A stretch of DNA of 64,000 nt, from contig CP085830.1 in the NCBI GenBank assembly GCA_020809705.1, forward strand, positions 5,456,001 through 5,520,000. The letters run 5' to 3'. Shown here in pieces: positions 42,768 through 54,345 of the stretch; position 1 is the first letter of the stretch, and each line of letters opens with the position of its first letter. A program made the position numbers and the translations under genes. The notes beneath the pieces were generated by a model. That model was not told where the DNA came from. It made no database searches and saw nothing but the letters and a program-made list of their open reading frames with translations. The stretch is from Calonectria ilicicola (Eukaryota; Ascomycota; Sordariomycetes; Hypocreales; Nectriaceae).

Positions 42768-44457
42768 ATGATGATACATGATCCCAACATACGATCAAAG
42801 CCAAAATGGACAAGGGCAAAAGTCCCGAGAGTCCGAACCGGCTGCGTAACATGGTGTGTACAACCTTGCCGGGGCAACGTCTGATTTGCTAACCTTTATC
42901 GTAACAGCAAGTGAGTGATCAACATTACCTTTGACCAGTGGACTGTTGCTGATTCACAAAAGAGCACGTCATCTCAAATGTGACGAAGGAAAGCCACATT
43001 GTGAAAGATGCGAAAAGGACGGCGTCAAATGCGACGGCTACATACCCGCACCAGCGCGTCGCAGAAGGCTTGACAACCCATTGGAAGATCAGGCATTGCA
43101 TCAAAAGGGAACAGCTCAAACTGAGTATTTTCCAATTTATCGCTTAGTCCCAGAGACTTCGTATTTTGACGTGTCTCGATTGGCTGCAGAGGTTGAGCTG
43201 ATCCACCATGTTCGCACCTGCGTTATACAAGACCTTGGCAGAGGCTTGTTTCCGACCGACTTTTGGAATCTATACGCCTTGCCCCTTGGCCATACAGTTG
43301 AGCCGGTAAAGTACGCCCTTTGTGCCTTTGGGGGTGCGCACAAACGGTTCAAGTTCCAGGGTCAGTGTCCTGAAAACATTGACAGGGCCTGCATCCAGCA
43401 TTACAATCGGGCCATACACAGCATTACCACCCAGGACTTTAGCGCGCAGTCCATATCAAAAATGGAGCACTTGCTTACATGCTGCGTCATATTTGTTTGC
43501 GTTGAGAACATGCTCGGCCGCTACAATGAGTCGCTGCGTCACCTGAAGGGGGGCTACTCGCTCCTTGCTTCCTTTCAGCGAATGTGTGCAGAGAGCCCAG
43601 ACAGGAAGGATTTGCAATCAAATTCCGACTTCTTCGAAAACATTGCATTCATCCTCAGCAGACTTGCGCAAGACGCGGCTTTTTACTCTGGCATTGACCC
43701 TGTTCCAGACCTCTACTTTTACTCACAGCCCCCCATCAATCTCCAAGACGTCGATAAGCCCTTCGAGTCAATAGACACAGCAGCGAGGGCAATGTTCCAT
43801 CTAGATACCGTATGCTTTGGAAAAGTGTACCTCGAGCGACGAGATCTGGAGATACGCCAGTGCTGGTCAGGAGAAGAATATTCACCGTCCACAAAATGCA
43901 ATTTACTCAGCAACCAATCGGCTTGGCCCTCCTGGAAATCTTGGCCTAATTGCGAAATGTATAACCCGAATTTCATAGCTCTCGCTATCAGAAATTGGCT
44001 TCGCCGTTTTGACTTGTTTAAGAGCCGCATCGATGTACCGAGCTTATCCAAACCCGACCGCTATAGAATGCAGATTCTGGACCTCCAACGGGCCCTATGG
44101 CCGGCCTATTTGGATATGGGACCTTCCGATGCCAAAATGTCCATTCAGAATTGCAAGAGAATCCTTCAACAGGCCGAGAATTTGGTTTATTGTGACAGCA
44201 TTGAGCCAGAACCGGTTTTCGCTCTAGACTCGCACATTATCCCCACGATTAATACAGTCTGCGCATCCTGTGGAGACCCTGCCATTCAGCGGAAAGGAAT
44301 ACGTCTGCTGCTTTCCATGCGGAGAAGAGAGGGCATATGGGATGGCCGCCAGGCTGCGGATACATTGGAATCCTTGCTCTGTACAAGAGAGAGCGAGCAG
44401 TGGAATGTGCGACCGTGGAATTCAGCGCAGGTAGCTAAGCTCATCTCAAATCAATAA
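42768..44457 (+). CDS. Zn2Cys6 transcription factor with a 3-nt micro-exon in the zinc cluster
   Basis: Best model: exon 1 42768-42853, micro-exon 42908-42910, exon 3 42963-44457, giving 527 aa in frame. Exon 1 ends with TGCVT and the first two bases of a Cys codon; the micro-exon CAA completes Cys and starts Lys; exon 3 continues [13 protein letters not shown]. Together they make the canonical cluster [29 protein letters not shown]. Without the micro-exon the second Cys is lost or a stop appears. The rest resembles fungal regulators with the DUF3468-type C-terminal region: CCVIFVCVENMLGRYNESLR and HLKGGYSLL. It lies beside a kievitone-hydratase-like enzyme and an epoxide hydrolase and may control them. 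Confidence 0.85.
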
Positions 44458-44875
44458 TTTAGAAGTCACATGGTTATCCATGCAACGAAACAATATCCCA
44501 TCATACTACGAACAGAAAGTCAAAAGTAAATGTGGAGACTAGTTGTGGCTGGCCTCGATGGCCTCACGGCCTCAATGCGTTGTCGCAGCCCCACAGCCAA
44601 TTGGGGCTGGACCTAGCTATAAAACACATAGTTGACTGCTCTTTATTTCATAGGAATTAAGGCTCTTTCAATCTCTCGTTATGACCCAATGACCAAAGTG
44701 TGATAGTAAAATTATTGGTGTTGAAAAAGCAATGGATAATTGGATTCAAACCCAAGCCCATCTTTCGGTTGAGTACTGTTGCATACAAGCAAGTCTGTGG
44801 CAAATAATGGCTACTCAAATAAAGACGACGAGATCTAAATTATTGATCCTCTTTCCTTTGATCATCTTTCCGAGT
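44458..44875. other. Intergenic between converging genes
   Basis: About 0.4 kb of 3' regions; no gene is recognised. Confidence 0.4.
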
Positions 44876-46252
44876 CTATCCTGATGTGAAATCTCCTACA
44901 ATCTTGACAAACGCTTCGACGTCCTTTAAAAGCATCTGAGGCTGTTCTAAAGCTGCGAAATGACCACCCTTTTAACCAAAAAAAAAAAAAAGAATTAGCA
45001 ATTGCCATAGGTATTTGTCAAGTAAGGTAAAAAGAAACACTCACCTTTTCATGCTTTACATATTGAATCATGTTCGGAAACATTACTTCTGCCCAAGCTT
45101 TGGGTAGGATAAAATGTTCACGCGGAAAGCATGAGTATCCCATAGGCTTCTTTTGAGTTGTGCTGAATAACTTTCCACTCACTAGGTGCCTGTAGGAATA
45201 GAGACTGGGGGGGAAGGAAGAGGTAAACCAGTAGAGACTGACATTGGCAAGGATGGTATCCAATGCAAGCGGCTCGTCCGTCCATTCAGTCATCTTTTCA
45301 CCGAGCCTACATTCGGTCAATTTCAATACGCAAAAGAAATCGTATCAGAAACAAATACCATGCTAAAAGAGCGAGCGGGCTAGATGATAGAGCAAGGCCA
45401 ATTGTTGCTGGGCGTGTTCCTTGCTCCAATGCGTATGCGAACGAAGTTGTTTGGAACGGTTTCATCCTACCAAGATGCTCTAGTTCTTGTGGTGTCAATG
45501 GGCTTGTGCTGCCTGTTGGTTCCCCCTGAGGACCTCCAAGCAGATTGACTGGATATATAGCATCAGTATAATATCAGAAAGTTGCTATGGATTGAAAAAT
45601 CATACCATGTGCGGCTTTGCATTCCTCGTACTCTGCCAAGAGCGTCATCGAAATCATGGAACCAACATCTCCACCCTGCACTATATAACCATTACCGAAC
45701 CCCAGATTAACCATCAGCTGATTCATCACTCGTGCTGCGTCATCTAAAATGAACTCCTCACGAATTTCAATATCGGAGCTGAGTCCAAAACCTGGGAGCG
45801 AGGGAACTACCACATGGTATGGTAGCGATTCGGGCGTGTACTTGCTCGTAATGATTTGAAGCATGGGTAAAAACTCGATAAATGAGCCTGGCCAGCCATG
45901 CATGAAGAGTATCGGTGTGGCATTTTTGTTGGTAGAGAATAAGGCGATAAAATGCAAATTTATTTGACCATGCTTTGGGTCGCTGATGGCGAGTTTAAAG
46001 TTTGGGAACGAGTTGATTTGGCTCATGTTGACGCCAGTCAAAGCTATCAAGCCAAACATCTTTGGCCTTGATGAGCCAATCGCGAGAAATACCAAATTGC
46101 CCATTGGTCTGCTCATTCCACCATGTTTTTGGGCCAATCTTGGATAGGCGAAGGAGAGTCTTGAAGTCTATGATTTTCTGGCCTGGTATATGCAGCGTAA
46201 AAGGGTCAGGTTTAGCCAACGCGTTTGAGGAGATCATTCCAAAGGAAGACAT
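44876..46252 (-). pseudogene. Epoxide hydrolase (EHN + alpha/beta hydrolase) with one-base frameshift
   Basis: Exons 46252-45606, 45548-45359, 45306-45045 and 44968-44876 cover a complete epoxide hydrolase of about 396 aa, but the exon sum is one base over a multiple of three. The extra base lies in GAGCCAAATC near 46022, where the frame changes from FDWRQHE to QINSFPNFKLAI, inside the EHN domain. Otherwise all key parts are intact: the oxyanion motif FMHGWPGSFIEF, the nucleophile elbow IVQGGDVGSM with Asp, and the catalytic His in GGHFAALEQP. Enzymes of this type hydrate epoxides to diols and fungal homologues are soluble or microsomal. A sequencing error or a recent mutation are both possible. 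No intron can explain it. Confidence 0.8.
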
Positions 46253-46736
46253 GATTGTGGGTTGTTATAGAAAAGTTAACAGGTGCACTTTGAAATCATT
46301 GTCAAGGAAAATGACATAGGTTTATATAGTGGTGGTATGGGTAACGCTTCTCGTGTCATAGTCGTCGTGGCTTGGTTCTGCTGATGACATAATCGGGAAA
46401 CTGTGGATAGCCCTTGCTCACGCTAGTATAAACATGGTAAGAGCATTGAGAATCATGCTCTTGGCGATATCCAGTGCACAAGTCGAACAAGAATTATGGT
46501 TTGATAATATCCGATCGCATGATACGTACTCACGCACAAGCTACAGAGAATACCAGACCGGAAATTTATGAGCCAGAAACATGTGATGACGCAAGAAGAA
46601 TACATTACGATCAGACTTCAGTGTACCAACAGACAGGAATTAGAGCCCATCATCCAGTGCTTGGTATCCATTTTCTATTAGAATAATTCTACCCTATTTA
46701 CAGCTAGACGTCAGTATTTTATTCAGCGAATTTCTA
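46253..46736. other. Intergenic between two minus-strand genes
   Basis: About 0.5 kb holding the promoter of the epoxide hydrolase. No gene is recognised. Confidence 0.4.
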
Positions 46737-49107
46737 CTAGCCTGATTCTCTGAATCTCTTTTCTGCTTTCAAACTTTCTTGCTGGACGGCACAGTTTCCC
46801 AATCGCACGAGTTCGGCTACAAATTCGTCCACTAGTTGCATGTGGCCGATTTCGCGAGCAGTCAACCGCCATACAGGCATGCTTTTGATGGTTTCCGCAG
46901 CTGAGCTGAGAAGCTCCAGATCCCTTGCTGTTTGTAGACTCAAGGGATGCTGGAGAACGTTGAGGAAAATAGTCATTATGGCCACAGTGGGGTAAAAGAC
47001 CATGGCCCTAGGAGCGTCAGTATTACAGGTCTTAATAGCAAGGATTTCAAAGGGTGGGGGTAGTATGGGGCTAGCAACTTGAGTTATCCGCCAAACTCAC
47101 CAAAAGGCCTGACTTGCAAGACGGTGGACGGCAGACTTCAAGAAGATAGTAGAACGGCTAGCTTCTAGAGTTAGCGCAACACTGGATTGGACGCCACCGT
47201 AGAAGCCACCATCGTCGAGTCCATTCTCAGAGGGGATGGAACATCTGCCGCTCGCGCGATGAATGGTGGTCATGAGCTGGTGGTACTCCAAGTGTAGAGT
47301 AATATATCGCATGTTCTTCACAACAGATTCCGTTTCATCAAGAAAAATGGATGGCACATCATGGGAGATTGATAAATGGGGTCTATACGGCGTCGGAAGC
47401 GACAGTCTCCATCTTTCGAGCTCGTCGTCAAGCTCACGGATGTGCCGAAAGAGCTCGGCCTCTGATTTTTTGGCTGCTTCGGCTGAATAAAGGAGGCGCG
47501 TTGTCTTGTCTTTAAGCTGACTCAAGGCCAGGTCTCCTGGTAGCTGTGGCATGACGTTGCTGAGGATTGCAAGTTCTGATGTAAGACCGCTTTCAATCTG
47601 AGACGGGAACATGCCAACGTCGGAATAGTCATCAGGGAGTATAAGATCGCAATATTCAGCTGACAACAGAGGAGGGTGATTGAGCCGTAGTGCGATATCC
47701 TTATCGCAAGTGTAACAGAGCCAGAATAACTGACGGAACTGTCTGCTGTATCGTTCCTCTTGAGTGGGGTCGGCTTCGTACGGCTTCGTAGGCCGGTGCA
47801 TGTGCCCGCCAAGCACAAGGAGGGACCGACAGGCAAGAGAGTGGAGCATTGCTGCACACTGCAAACGTCCTACAAGCATGTGGTGCAGATACTGTGAATA
47901 CCAATCAGCAATGACTTCGGTTGAGTAGCCCTACAGTGTAGGAAGAGATTTATTAACCAAGATGAAAACAGCTTGAAGACCTGCAAGGCTGCTGTCTTGA
48001 AGGACGATATTGAGTAGATGATATGATTTGAATGCGCAAGCATCACTGTCGACGCTTGAAATGTCGTCTCCTTCTTCAAATAGAAATAAAATTGAGGGGG
48101 GGGCAAGGACACAGCATCTGGCTGTCATGCAATCGAGGGGCAGAGGGTGCGGTTGAGGAGTATATGCCTTTGATATTGTGTCTTCAAATAAAATCGAGTC
48201 AACAACCGGAAATACCAGTCTGCAAGAGGATCGCTTGAAGATTTTCAGAGCCATTTCAACAATTTCCCTATCTGGAAGTATGCATAGTTCTTCTACTGAG
48301 AGGGGAGAATGTGTCGCGGTTGTCGTGGAATGCAATGACTGGTGCGTGACAATATGGCCAAATCTATGAAACGAAACCTCTTGCCCGGTTCTGGAAGATA
48401 TCCATCTTTGTCCCTCCGCGGTGAGTATTGGCATTCCATTGTGTTGGCTAAGCTTGCCGAGATGCGAGCCAGCAAAATGAATTTGGCTGAAAGCGACGTT
48501 TAGTGTGTCGTTATTGAAAGGAGGTGGGGTGTCAGAGGGCTGTAGCGGAGTGGAAAGGGTGTATTTCTGCCAATCATAACACCTTGAGCGACCAGAACAA
48601 GTACCAGATGAATCGACCTGGGAGTCGAGCGCGTAATTGGCAGAGACAGCCGGCATAGGTGGATCAGAAGAGAGAGTCGCATGGTCATGTAGATTAATCG
48701 TCTGAGCCAGGCCCCGCTCGAGAGCTTCCAGACGAAATGATATGTTTTCTGCGACCGTCATTTGTCTTGTATCAAACGTCAGTTTAAATATCTCACTTCG
48801 CTGTAATAATCCAAATCAAACAGGACATGGAAAGAAATGCCACACTTACTTGGGCTTTGCTTTCTTCCTCCGACCTACAATTCTTGTGACTTTACACTCG
48901 AGACCATGATGCTCGCACCAGTTGCAGGTTGTCTCCAGATCTGTCTTGTCGCATTGGATCTAAAATCAATCATATGTAAGCCTCCTTATGGATTATACAC
49001 GGGTGAGATGGCACAGTGAGTGGTACATCATATGATGGGCCTCAATGGAGAACTAGGTTGCATACCTTTCGTTTATGGCACACGTCACAGGCTTGTCTCG
49101 GACGCAT
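46737..49107 (-). CDS. Zn2Cys6 transcription factor with fungal_trans domain
   Basis: Five exons (49107-49066, 48959-48850, 48765-47958, 47891-47101, 47007-46737) give 673 aa in frame. The first intron splits the zinc cluster: MRPRQACDVCHKRK joins IQCDKTDLETTC, then NWCEHHGLEC. The basic linker is GRRKKAKPK. The fungal_trans domain includes LQAVFIL joined to YLHHMLVGRLQCAAMLHSLA across a 66-nt in-phase intron (GTTAAT..TTCACAG with a TGCTGATT branch), which removes an in-frame TAG. Further conserved parts are QLFWLCYTCDKDIALRLNHPP and ELDDELERWRLSLPTPYRP. It is the nearest regulator upstream of the epoxide hydrolase. Target genes are unknown. Confidence 0.9.
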
Positions 49108-50389
49108 GTTCCATGCAAGTCGGATACTGGGTGTGGGGGCGTCGAAGATGACGGCCAGCAGCACGGGATGAAGAAATTATACCAAAAGAATGGATTCTAG
49201 GTTTTGGATCAAGCTCCTTGGCGGCTCGTATTGTGTGTCCTCCATCAAGCCATAAGATGCAGGTGTCATGGGCAGGCTTGGGGCTGAAGCGGTGGGGTAA
49301 AAGGCAATCCAGAGTGCGAAATCCCAGACCAACAGGCACTAATTTAGCTTGACCCGCCACCGGAATTTTTGGATAATTCGTTTCCCGCTTGGTTAATCCA
49401 CATGAAAGCACGAGCCAGTCTCTTTAGGGGACACACGAGTCAGATAAAGTGAATGAAGTACCCAGATTTGGTTTGCTAGACTTGATGACTAGCCTCTTCA
49501 TTTTCTCTTTTGTTTTCTCTCGCTAATAAACAATGGAACTCTTAAATTTCAAGAGGAACCAAAGTGCCGCATCTGGGCAACATTTTGGTCCGATCTTCAC
49601 TCCTCGAAACGCAAGACAACAACACCCGCCACAACGTGGTTGAAATAACCACCAAAAATGTTGCAATGCGTGTTCAATCAAACAACACCTCAAAGAGTAG
49701 CTTCAAAATCAGCACCGTACCCGTTCAAATGAAGCAATGTCGGCGAGCTTATGTAGTGTTGAGATGGTATAGCTTCTTGACTAAGCCATCATGACTGCAT
49801 AGCCGAGCTATCGCTTAAAGGCCCAACCACACAACACCACACTGACTTGTTGTTTTTCGGGCCTCCAGTTAGAAATCCAGTTTGCTTAATTGGGATTAAT
49901 TCCATATCGGCATTCCCGCGTGTCCACATACAATCCAGCCCGACAGAATATTCCCAGTAATCCCACCAATCAGCATATTTGTCAACATTGTTCTAGCGGA
50001 TTGTCAGAATTTAAGACCACCAAAGTCCCTCCATGTCTCACTAACCGAAGTGCACCGCCTTTAACCTTACAAGCCACTTTATTTCACAGCCCAGAGGAGA
50101 TCGACATATGGGTTGACTTTGAGTACTGAATCCGGCCAATCATGCCGTGTACTCAGTAGTTGCTGGTTTGCCGATGGGAGATGTACATCTGTTTTGGGGA
50201 AATGGATTCCATAATATTTGGAAGCATGTGGGACAGCTGTGATATGACGCCTCGAAATTTATGGCCGAATTGGATTAAGAAGGATCAAGGAGTTTGATAT
50301 AAAACATGGCATGAGAGCCTGCGATTGAACTTTTATCAACACCGAAATAAACCGGATCCGAATACTTCTACATCTCCCATCTTGAAGCA
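49108..50389. other. Divergent intergenic region, nothing recognised
   Basis: About 1.3 kb containing promoters for the Zn2Cys6 gene and the tannase-family gene. No gene is supported. Confidence 0.4.
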
Positions 50390-51988
50390 ATGCATCTTCC
50401 TCTATCACCACTACTTTTAGGGCTCTTTTCAATTCCGTCCTATGCTCACTATATACCGTCGCGGGCCATCTCTTGTTCTGAAATACCGGCACCCCATGTT
50501 CCTGGAGCTGCGGTTGTTTCAATTAAAAGCGAGGAAAGACGTAATTTTGTCGTTTACGCTGCTCCTCCGACCTTGAACCAGAATGTCACCAATCTGAACG
50601 TCTGCGAGGTCAACGTTACTCTGACACACACTGGTTCGGATGACAAAGTGCTTGTTCAAACTTGGCTCCCTCTCCATGGGTGGAACAGCCGCTTCATCGC
50701 AATTGGTGGCGGTGCTTGGGCGGCCGGTCTAGGTGCTACTGACCTCGCTCTTCCGGCATCCCAAGGATACGCAGCATCGTCGACCGATGCGGGTCTGTCT
50801 GGGGATGCACTAACGCCAGCTGCATGGGCCCTGAAGCCCGATGGCGGTGTAAACTACGACCTCTTGGAGAATTTCGCATCCCGATCCATTCACGACATGG
50901 CCATTGTGGGCCAGGCCGTCACTGCTTCCTTCTATGGCCACGCTCACAAATCGTCCTTTTGGAATGGTTGCTCTACTGGTGGACGCCAGGGTCTCGTCGC
51001 CGCGCAAAAGTATCCCAAGGACTTTGACGGGATTCTAGCTGGAGCACCCGCCATGTACTGGACAGAGTATGTCATTGCAGAACTGTGGCCACAAGTGGTG
51101 ATGAAGGAAGCAGGCTACTATCCATCAAACTGCGAGCTTGACGGCATTGTCCAGTTGGCTGTCAAGGCCTGTGACAAGAATGACAAGGTCCAAGATGGCG
51201 TCATTGACAATCCTTTTAAATGCCGCTTTGACCCACTAACTGCTGTCGGTACTTCGGTTCCATGCATCGCCACAGGCGGACAAACGACCATTACCCGCCA
51301 GGCTGCGCTGATTGCTCGCAAGATCTGGGAGGGTCCAGTGGCCGCATCTGGCGAAAAGCTATGGGACGGTATGCCCATTGGTGCTTCGACGGCGCTGCTC
51401 GCTCAAACGACGACCACCAACGGCACCCAAGGAACTGGTATGCCTTTCTTTGTTGCGGACACATGGACTCGCTACTTTGTCAAGGCCAACCCGCAGTTTG
51501 ATACGGCAGGCCTTGATGTCCAGGGATTCACTGACCTCTTTCACGAATCCAAGTCCAAGTTCAGCACCATCATTGACTCTGCCGATCCCCACCTGTCTCA
51601 ATTCAAAAGAGCGGGAGGAAAACTGCTTGTCTGGCACGGCCTGGCTGACCAGCTAATCTTCCCCCAAGACAGCGTCCGCTATCTCCAGCAGGTAGAAAAG
51701 GCGCTGGGAGGCGAGGCCACCACAAAAGACTTTTTCCGGTTGTTCCTTGCGCCTGGAGTAGACCACTGTGGCTACGCATCGACCACAAGCGCGTTGCCAT
51801 CGGACCCGTTCAATGCGCTGGTCTCGTGGGTTGAGAAGGGCAAGGCACCGGAATTCTTGGAGGCGGAGACTAGGCCCGGCGGTCCCGCCCACTTTACCAG
51901 AAAAATCTGCCGCTATCCTTTGGTGGCCAAGTACCAAGGGCACGGGGATGTGTCGGTCGCTAAGAATTATGCATGCGTGGCGGAGTAA
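50390..51988 (+). CDS. Secreted tannase/feruloyl esterase family protein
   Basis: An intronless 532-aa ORF. Residues 1-19 are a signal peptide (LSPLLLGLFSIPSYA). The tannase/feruloyl esterase fold is complete. The CS-D-HC catalytic arrangement is visible: Cys194-Ser195 in WNGCSTGGRQG, the Asp in WHGLADQLIFP and His459-Cys460 in PGVDHCGYAS; the CS and HC cysteines should form the family disulfide that joins the triad. Enzymes of this family cleave ester bonds of galloyl or feruloyl groups in tannins and plant cell wall, so the fungus probably contacts plant material. Length is typical. Location is extracellular. There is no obvious gene cluster. Confidence 0.92.
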   Translation: MHLPLSPLLLGLFSIPSYAHYIPSRAISCSEIPAPHVPGAAVVSIKSEERRNFVVYAAPPTLNQNVTNLNVCEVNVTLTHTGSDDKVLVQTWLPLHGWNSRFIAIGGGAWAAGLGATDLALPASQGYAASSTDAGLSGDALTPAAWALKPDGGVNYDLLENFASRSIHDMAIVGQAVTASFYGHAHKSSFWNGCSTGGRQGLVAAQKYPKDFDGILAGAPAMYWTEYVIAELWPQVVMKEAGYYPSNCELDGIVQLAVKACDKNDKVQDGVIDNPFKCRFDPLTAVGTSVPCIATGGQTTITRQAALIARKIWEGPVAASGEKLWDGMPIGASTALLAQTTTTNGTQGTGMPFFVADTWTRYFVKANPQFDTAGLDVQGFTDLFHESKSKFSTIIDSADPHLSQFKRAGGKLLVWHGLADQLIFPQDSVRYLQQVEKALGGEATTKDFFRLFLAPGVDHCGYASTTSALPSDPFNALVSWVEKGKAPEFLEAETRPGGPAHFTRKICRYPLVAKYQGHGDVSVAKNYACVAE

Positions 51989-53453
51989 GGTTCATGGGTG
52001 TCTCGGCAATGTCAACCGGCTTCGGGAGGACTCACAATCCCAACCCACAACTTGTACTAGTATTATTAGAATTAGATGCATAATAGAAGTGCTCTTTATA
52101 ACATGCATCAGTCATTTAGAGTGAAGTGCCATGTGAGAGACAATACAGCTGATTGCTGCTCATCAGAGTAATATTTGCTCAACCTCAAGCTTTCACTCTA
52201 GCTCCATGAACATTTACGCCCTTGTCGGCGCGATAAAATCACTTAAAATTGTAGTAAGTCATTATCTACATATTCCCAATAGATTAATTTCGCTTAATTA
52301 TGTATTAAATTAATCATTTATTGATATTTGATAGAATAAAGCAGAAATACTGGCATGACTTCGAGCTATAGGGTATGCTAGGTCAACAGCATCGATTCAA
52401 GACAGTTTGTATTGTCTCAACCAAATGGACACCATGATGTGCAATGCTAGGCCCGTATTTCCTGTCCTAAACATTCCTCCTTTCGTATGCATTTCCTATC
52501 GCTCATACTACACCTGCACTGTAGGAGATGAGTCTTTTTGTCCTCTCAGCGCGATATCCCGGTGTTAGCACTCAATGCAATGGAATCAGAACTGTTGGTG
52601 CTGGCTATTGATCAGCCATAAAGGGAATTGGTACTCCCGCCAAATCAGGGTCATTGGACCTCGCGTAGTGATTGCGGCAGGTCGGCTTCCCCGCGTTGTT
52701 GCAATGGCGATACAGACCCCTGCTTAAAACTCCAGAAATCAGCTAGCCCGCTATATGAAACGCGTCGAGAGCACAGGTAAGGCTGAACCAGGACACTGAT
52801 TTGCCGAGACGGTCACTGGAAATGACGGGTATCTCTGGGGGGGGGTTCAGATTCGCATTTATTTGCATCAGATGCGCGTTCGACACGCGTTCGATTCCTA
52901 AAGGTCAATTCATTTAGACAAAAACAAGCCTGAACACTAGGAAATCAGTCCAGAGTCGGTAGAAGCTTCGCAGAATGATCTTTTGTTTAATCTGAAACCC
53001 AGCTTGTCAGGGCCAAAAATAATTTTCATATCCCGGAGCCCGGAGGTGCCGCGCCACTCACAATCCCGACATGCCAACTTGAAACAATTTTAGTCGAGTC
53101 TATTTTGCCATGAGAGGTCAATGCGTCAGTATCCCCTTTACCACGCAAAAATGTACGGCCACAGGTATCGTATTCAGGACATTGCCACTACGGGGTCTGG
53201 AACTCAAATCCGGCATGAAACTTCGCATATCCTATAGACTAGACCATATTCCGCATCAGGCAATCTCCTCAAAGCTCGGCTGGTGATCCGGAGAATTAAG
53301 CGTTAAGCATAGGCGCTGCATTGAAAAGTATAATGACAAAATGCCATGTTTAAAGTATAAATAATATTAGAAGAGTACTTCCCATCGAAATCAAGAAACA
53401 AAGCAGTCAAATTCGAATCGTGCTCAAGACAACAGAAGTTTGCAGCAATCACC
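51989..53453. other. Intergenic, nothing recognised
   Basis: About 1.5 kb with no open frame worth calling. A B-box-like GTTCGATTCC occurs near 52887 without a matching A-box, so no tRNA is called. Confidence 0.45.
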
Positions 53454-53865
53454 ATGAAGCCATTCTCTGTCCTCCTCTTTACTGCAATGGCCTCGGCCTG
53501 CGCTGTCCCCAAGCTGGGCAAGCGACAAGAGACCGTGGCAGAGTGCTGCTACACCTATGACAATGGAGTAAGAACGTCACAATAATGGTTTATGCATAAA
53601 CTAATGATGATAGTCCTACACCGCACGTTTCCGCACAAACACGCTGACGGCAATTGCAACGGACGAGCCCTATGGCCACTGCCAAGCCAACATCAGCCGG
53701 TAAGCTGACAAGTCAAAATATACTTTTTATCGGAAATACTAATCTAATTCCTTTGTTCTTAGCGACCCCAACGATCCAAACAACTGCGCTGCCGCTGACG
53801 CTAAAACATATAGCGGATACTGCAAAGAAACTGGAGTAGCATTGACACCCGTTGCATGCACCTGA
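53454..53865 (+). CDS. Small secreted cysteine-rich protein (effector-like)
   Basis: Three exons (53454-53567, 53614-53699, 53763-53865) give 100 aa in a closed frame. Both introns have good GTAAG donors and TAG acceptors, and the second has a CTAAT-type branch. Residues 1-17 are a signal peptide (FSVLLFTAMASACA); LGKRQ at about residue 21-25 is a Kex2-like KR site, so residues from QETVAE onward are the likely mature form. The mature part holds six Cys (ECCYTYDNG, YGHCQANI, NNCAAAD, SGYCKE, VACT), enough for three disulfides. Size, cysteines and processing site fit a small secreted effector or antimicrobial-like protein. I do not recognise the family. Confidence 0.8.
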
Positions 53866-54345
53866 ATTAATCGAACGGTCAGATTCAGAGGCTAGTGTAT
53901 TTATGAGGGATTATTTAGAAACCGAATTCGTCCGATAATGCACCATTCAAGACGTTGAAAGCCTTGCGGACGATTATGGGTTCATGGCATGTACTGTTAC
54001 ACTCTTGTCCTTGAGAGCACTTCCATCACATTTTCTAGAATAGTGAGATTATTTCCAGCAAATTGATTCATATTGATCAATATTTATCAAATAGACGCTA
54101 CGATAAACTCCCGTGTCCAAGTTCGACTTTAGTTCAAGTTTCAAGCAATTGTCCTTTCAGCCTTTCCCGCCCGAGCACGCAGACGTACGAACCACCATTT
54201 TGTAACCTTCCCACCATTGCTTCCGTGAACGCATTATTACACCGAATTGTAATTTGCAACTTGATGGCGGATACAGTGGATACAAGCATGTTTCCGATGT
54301 GTGCTTAGAAAGCTCTGGCAGACGGTTATGCATGGCTGGGATAAT
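53866..54345. other. Intergenic between converging genes
   Basis: About 0.5 kb; no gene is recognised. Confidence 0.4.

Noticed and set aside
47925..47960. In-frame TAG in the third Zn2Cys6 gene as a sign of a pseudogene
   Set aside because: A 66-nt in-phase intron with good donor, branch and acceptor removes it and restores a conserved block.
52830..52900. B-box-like GTTCGATTCC near 52887
   Set aside because: No matching A-box or cloverleaf upstream.
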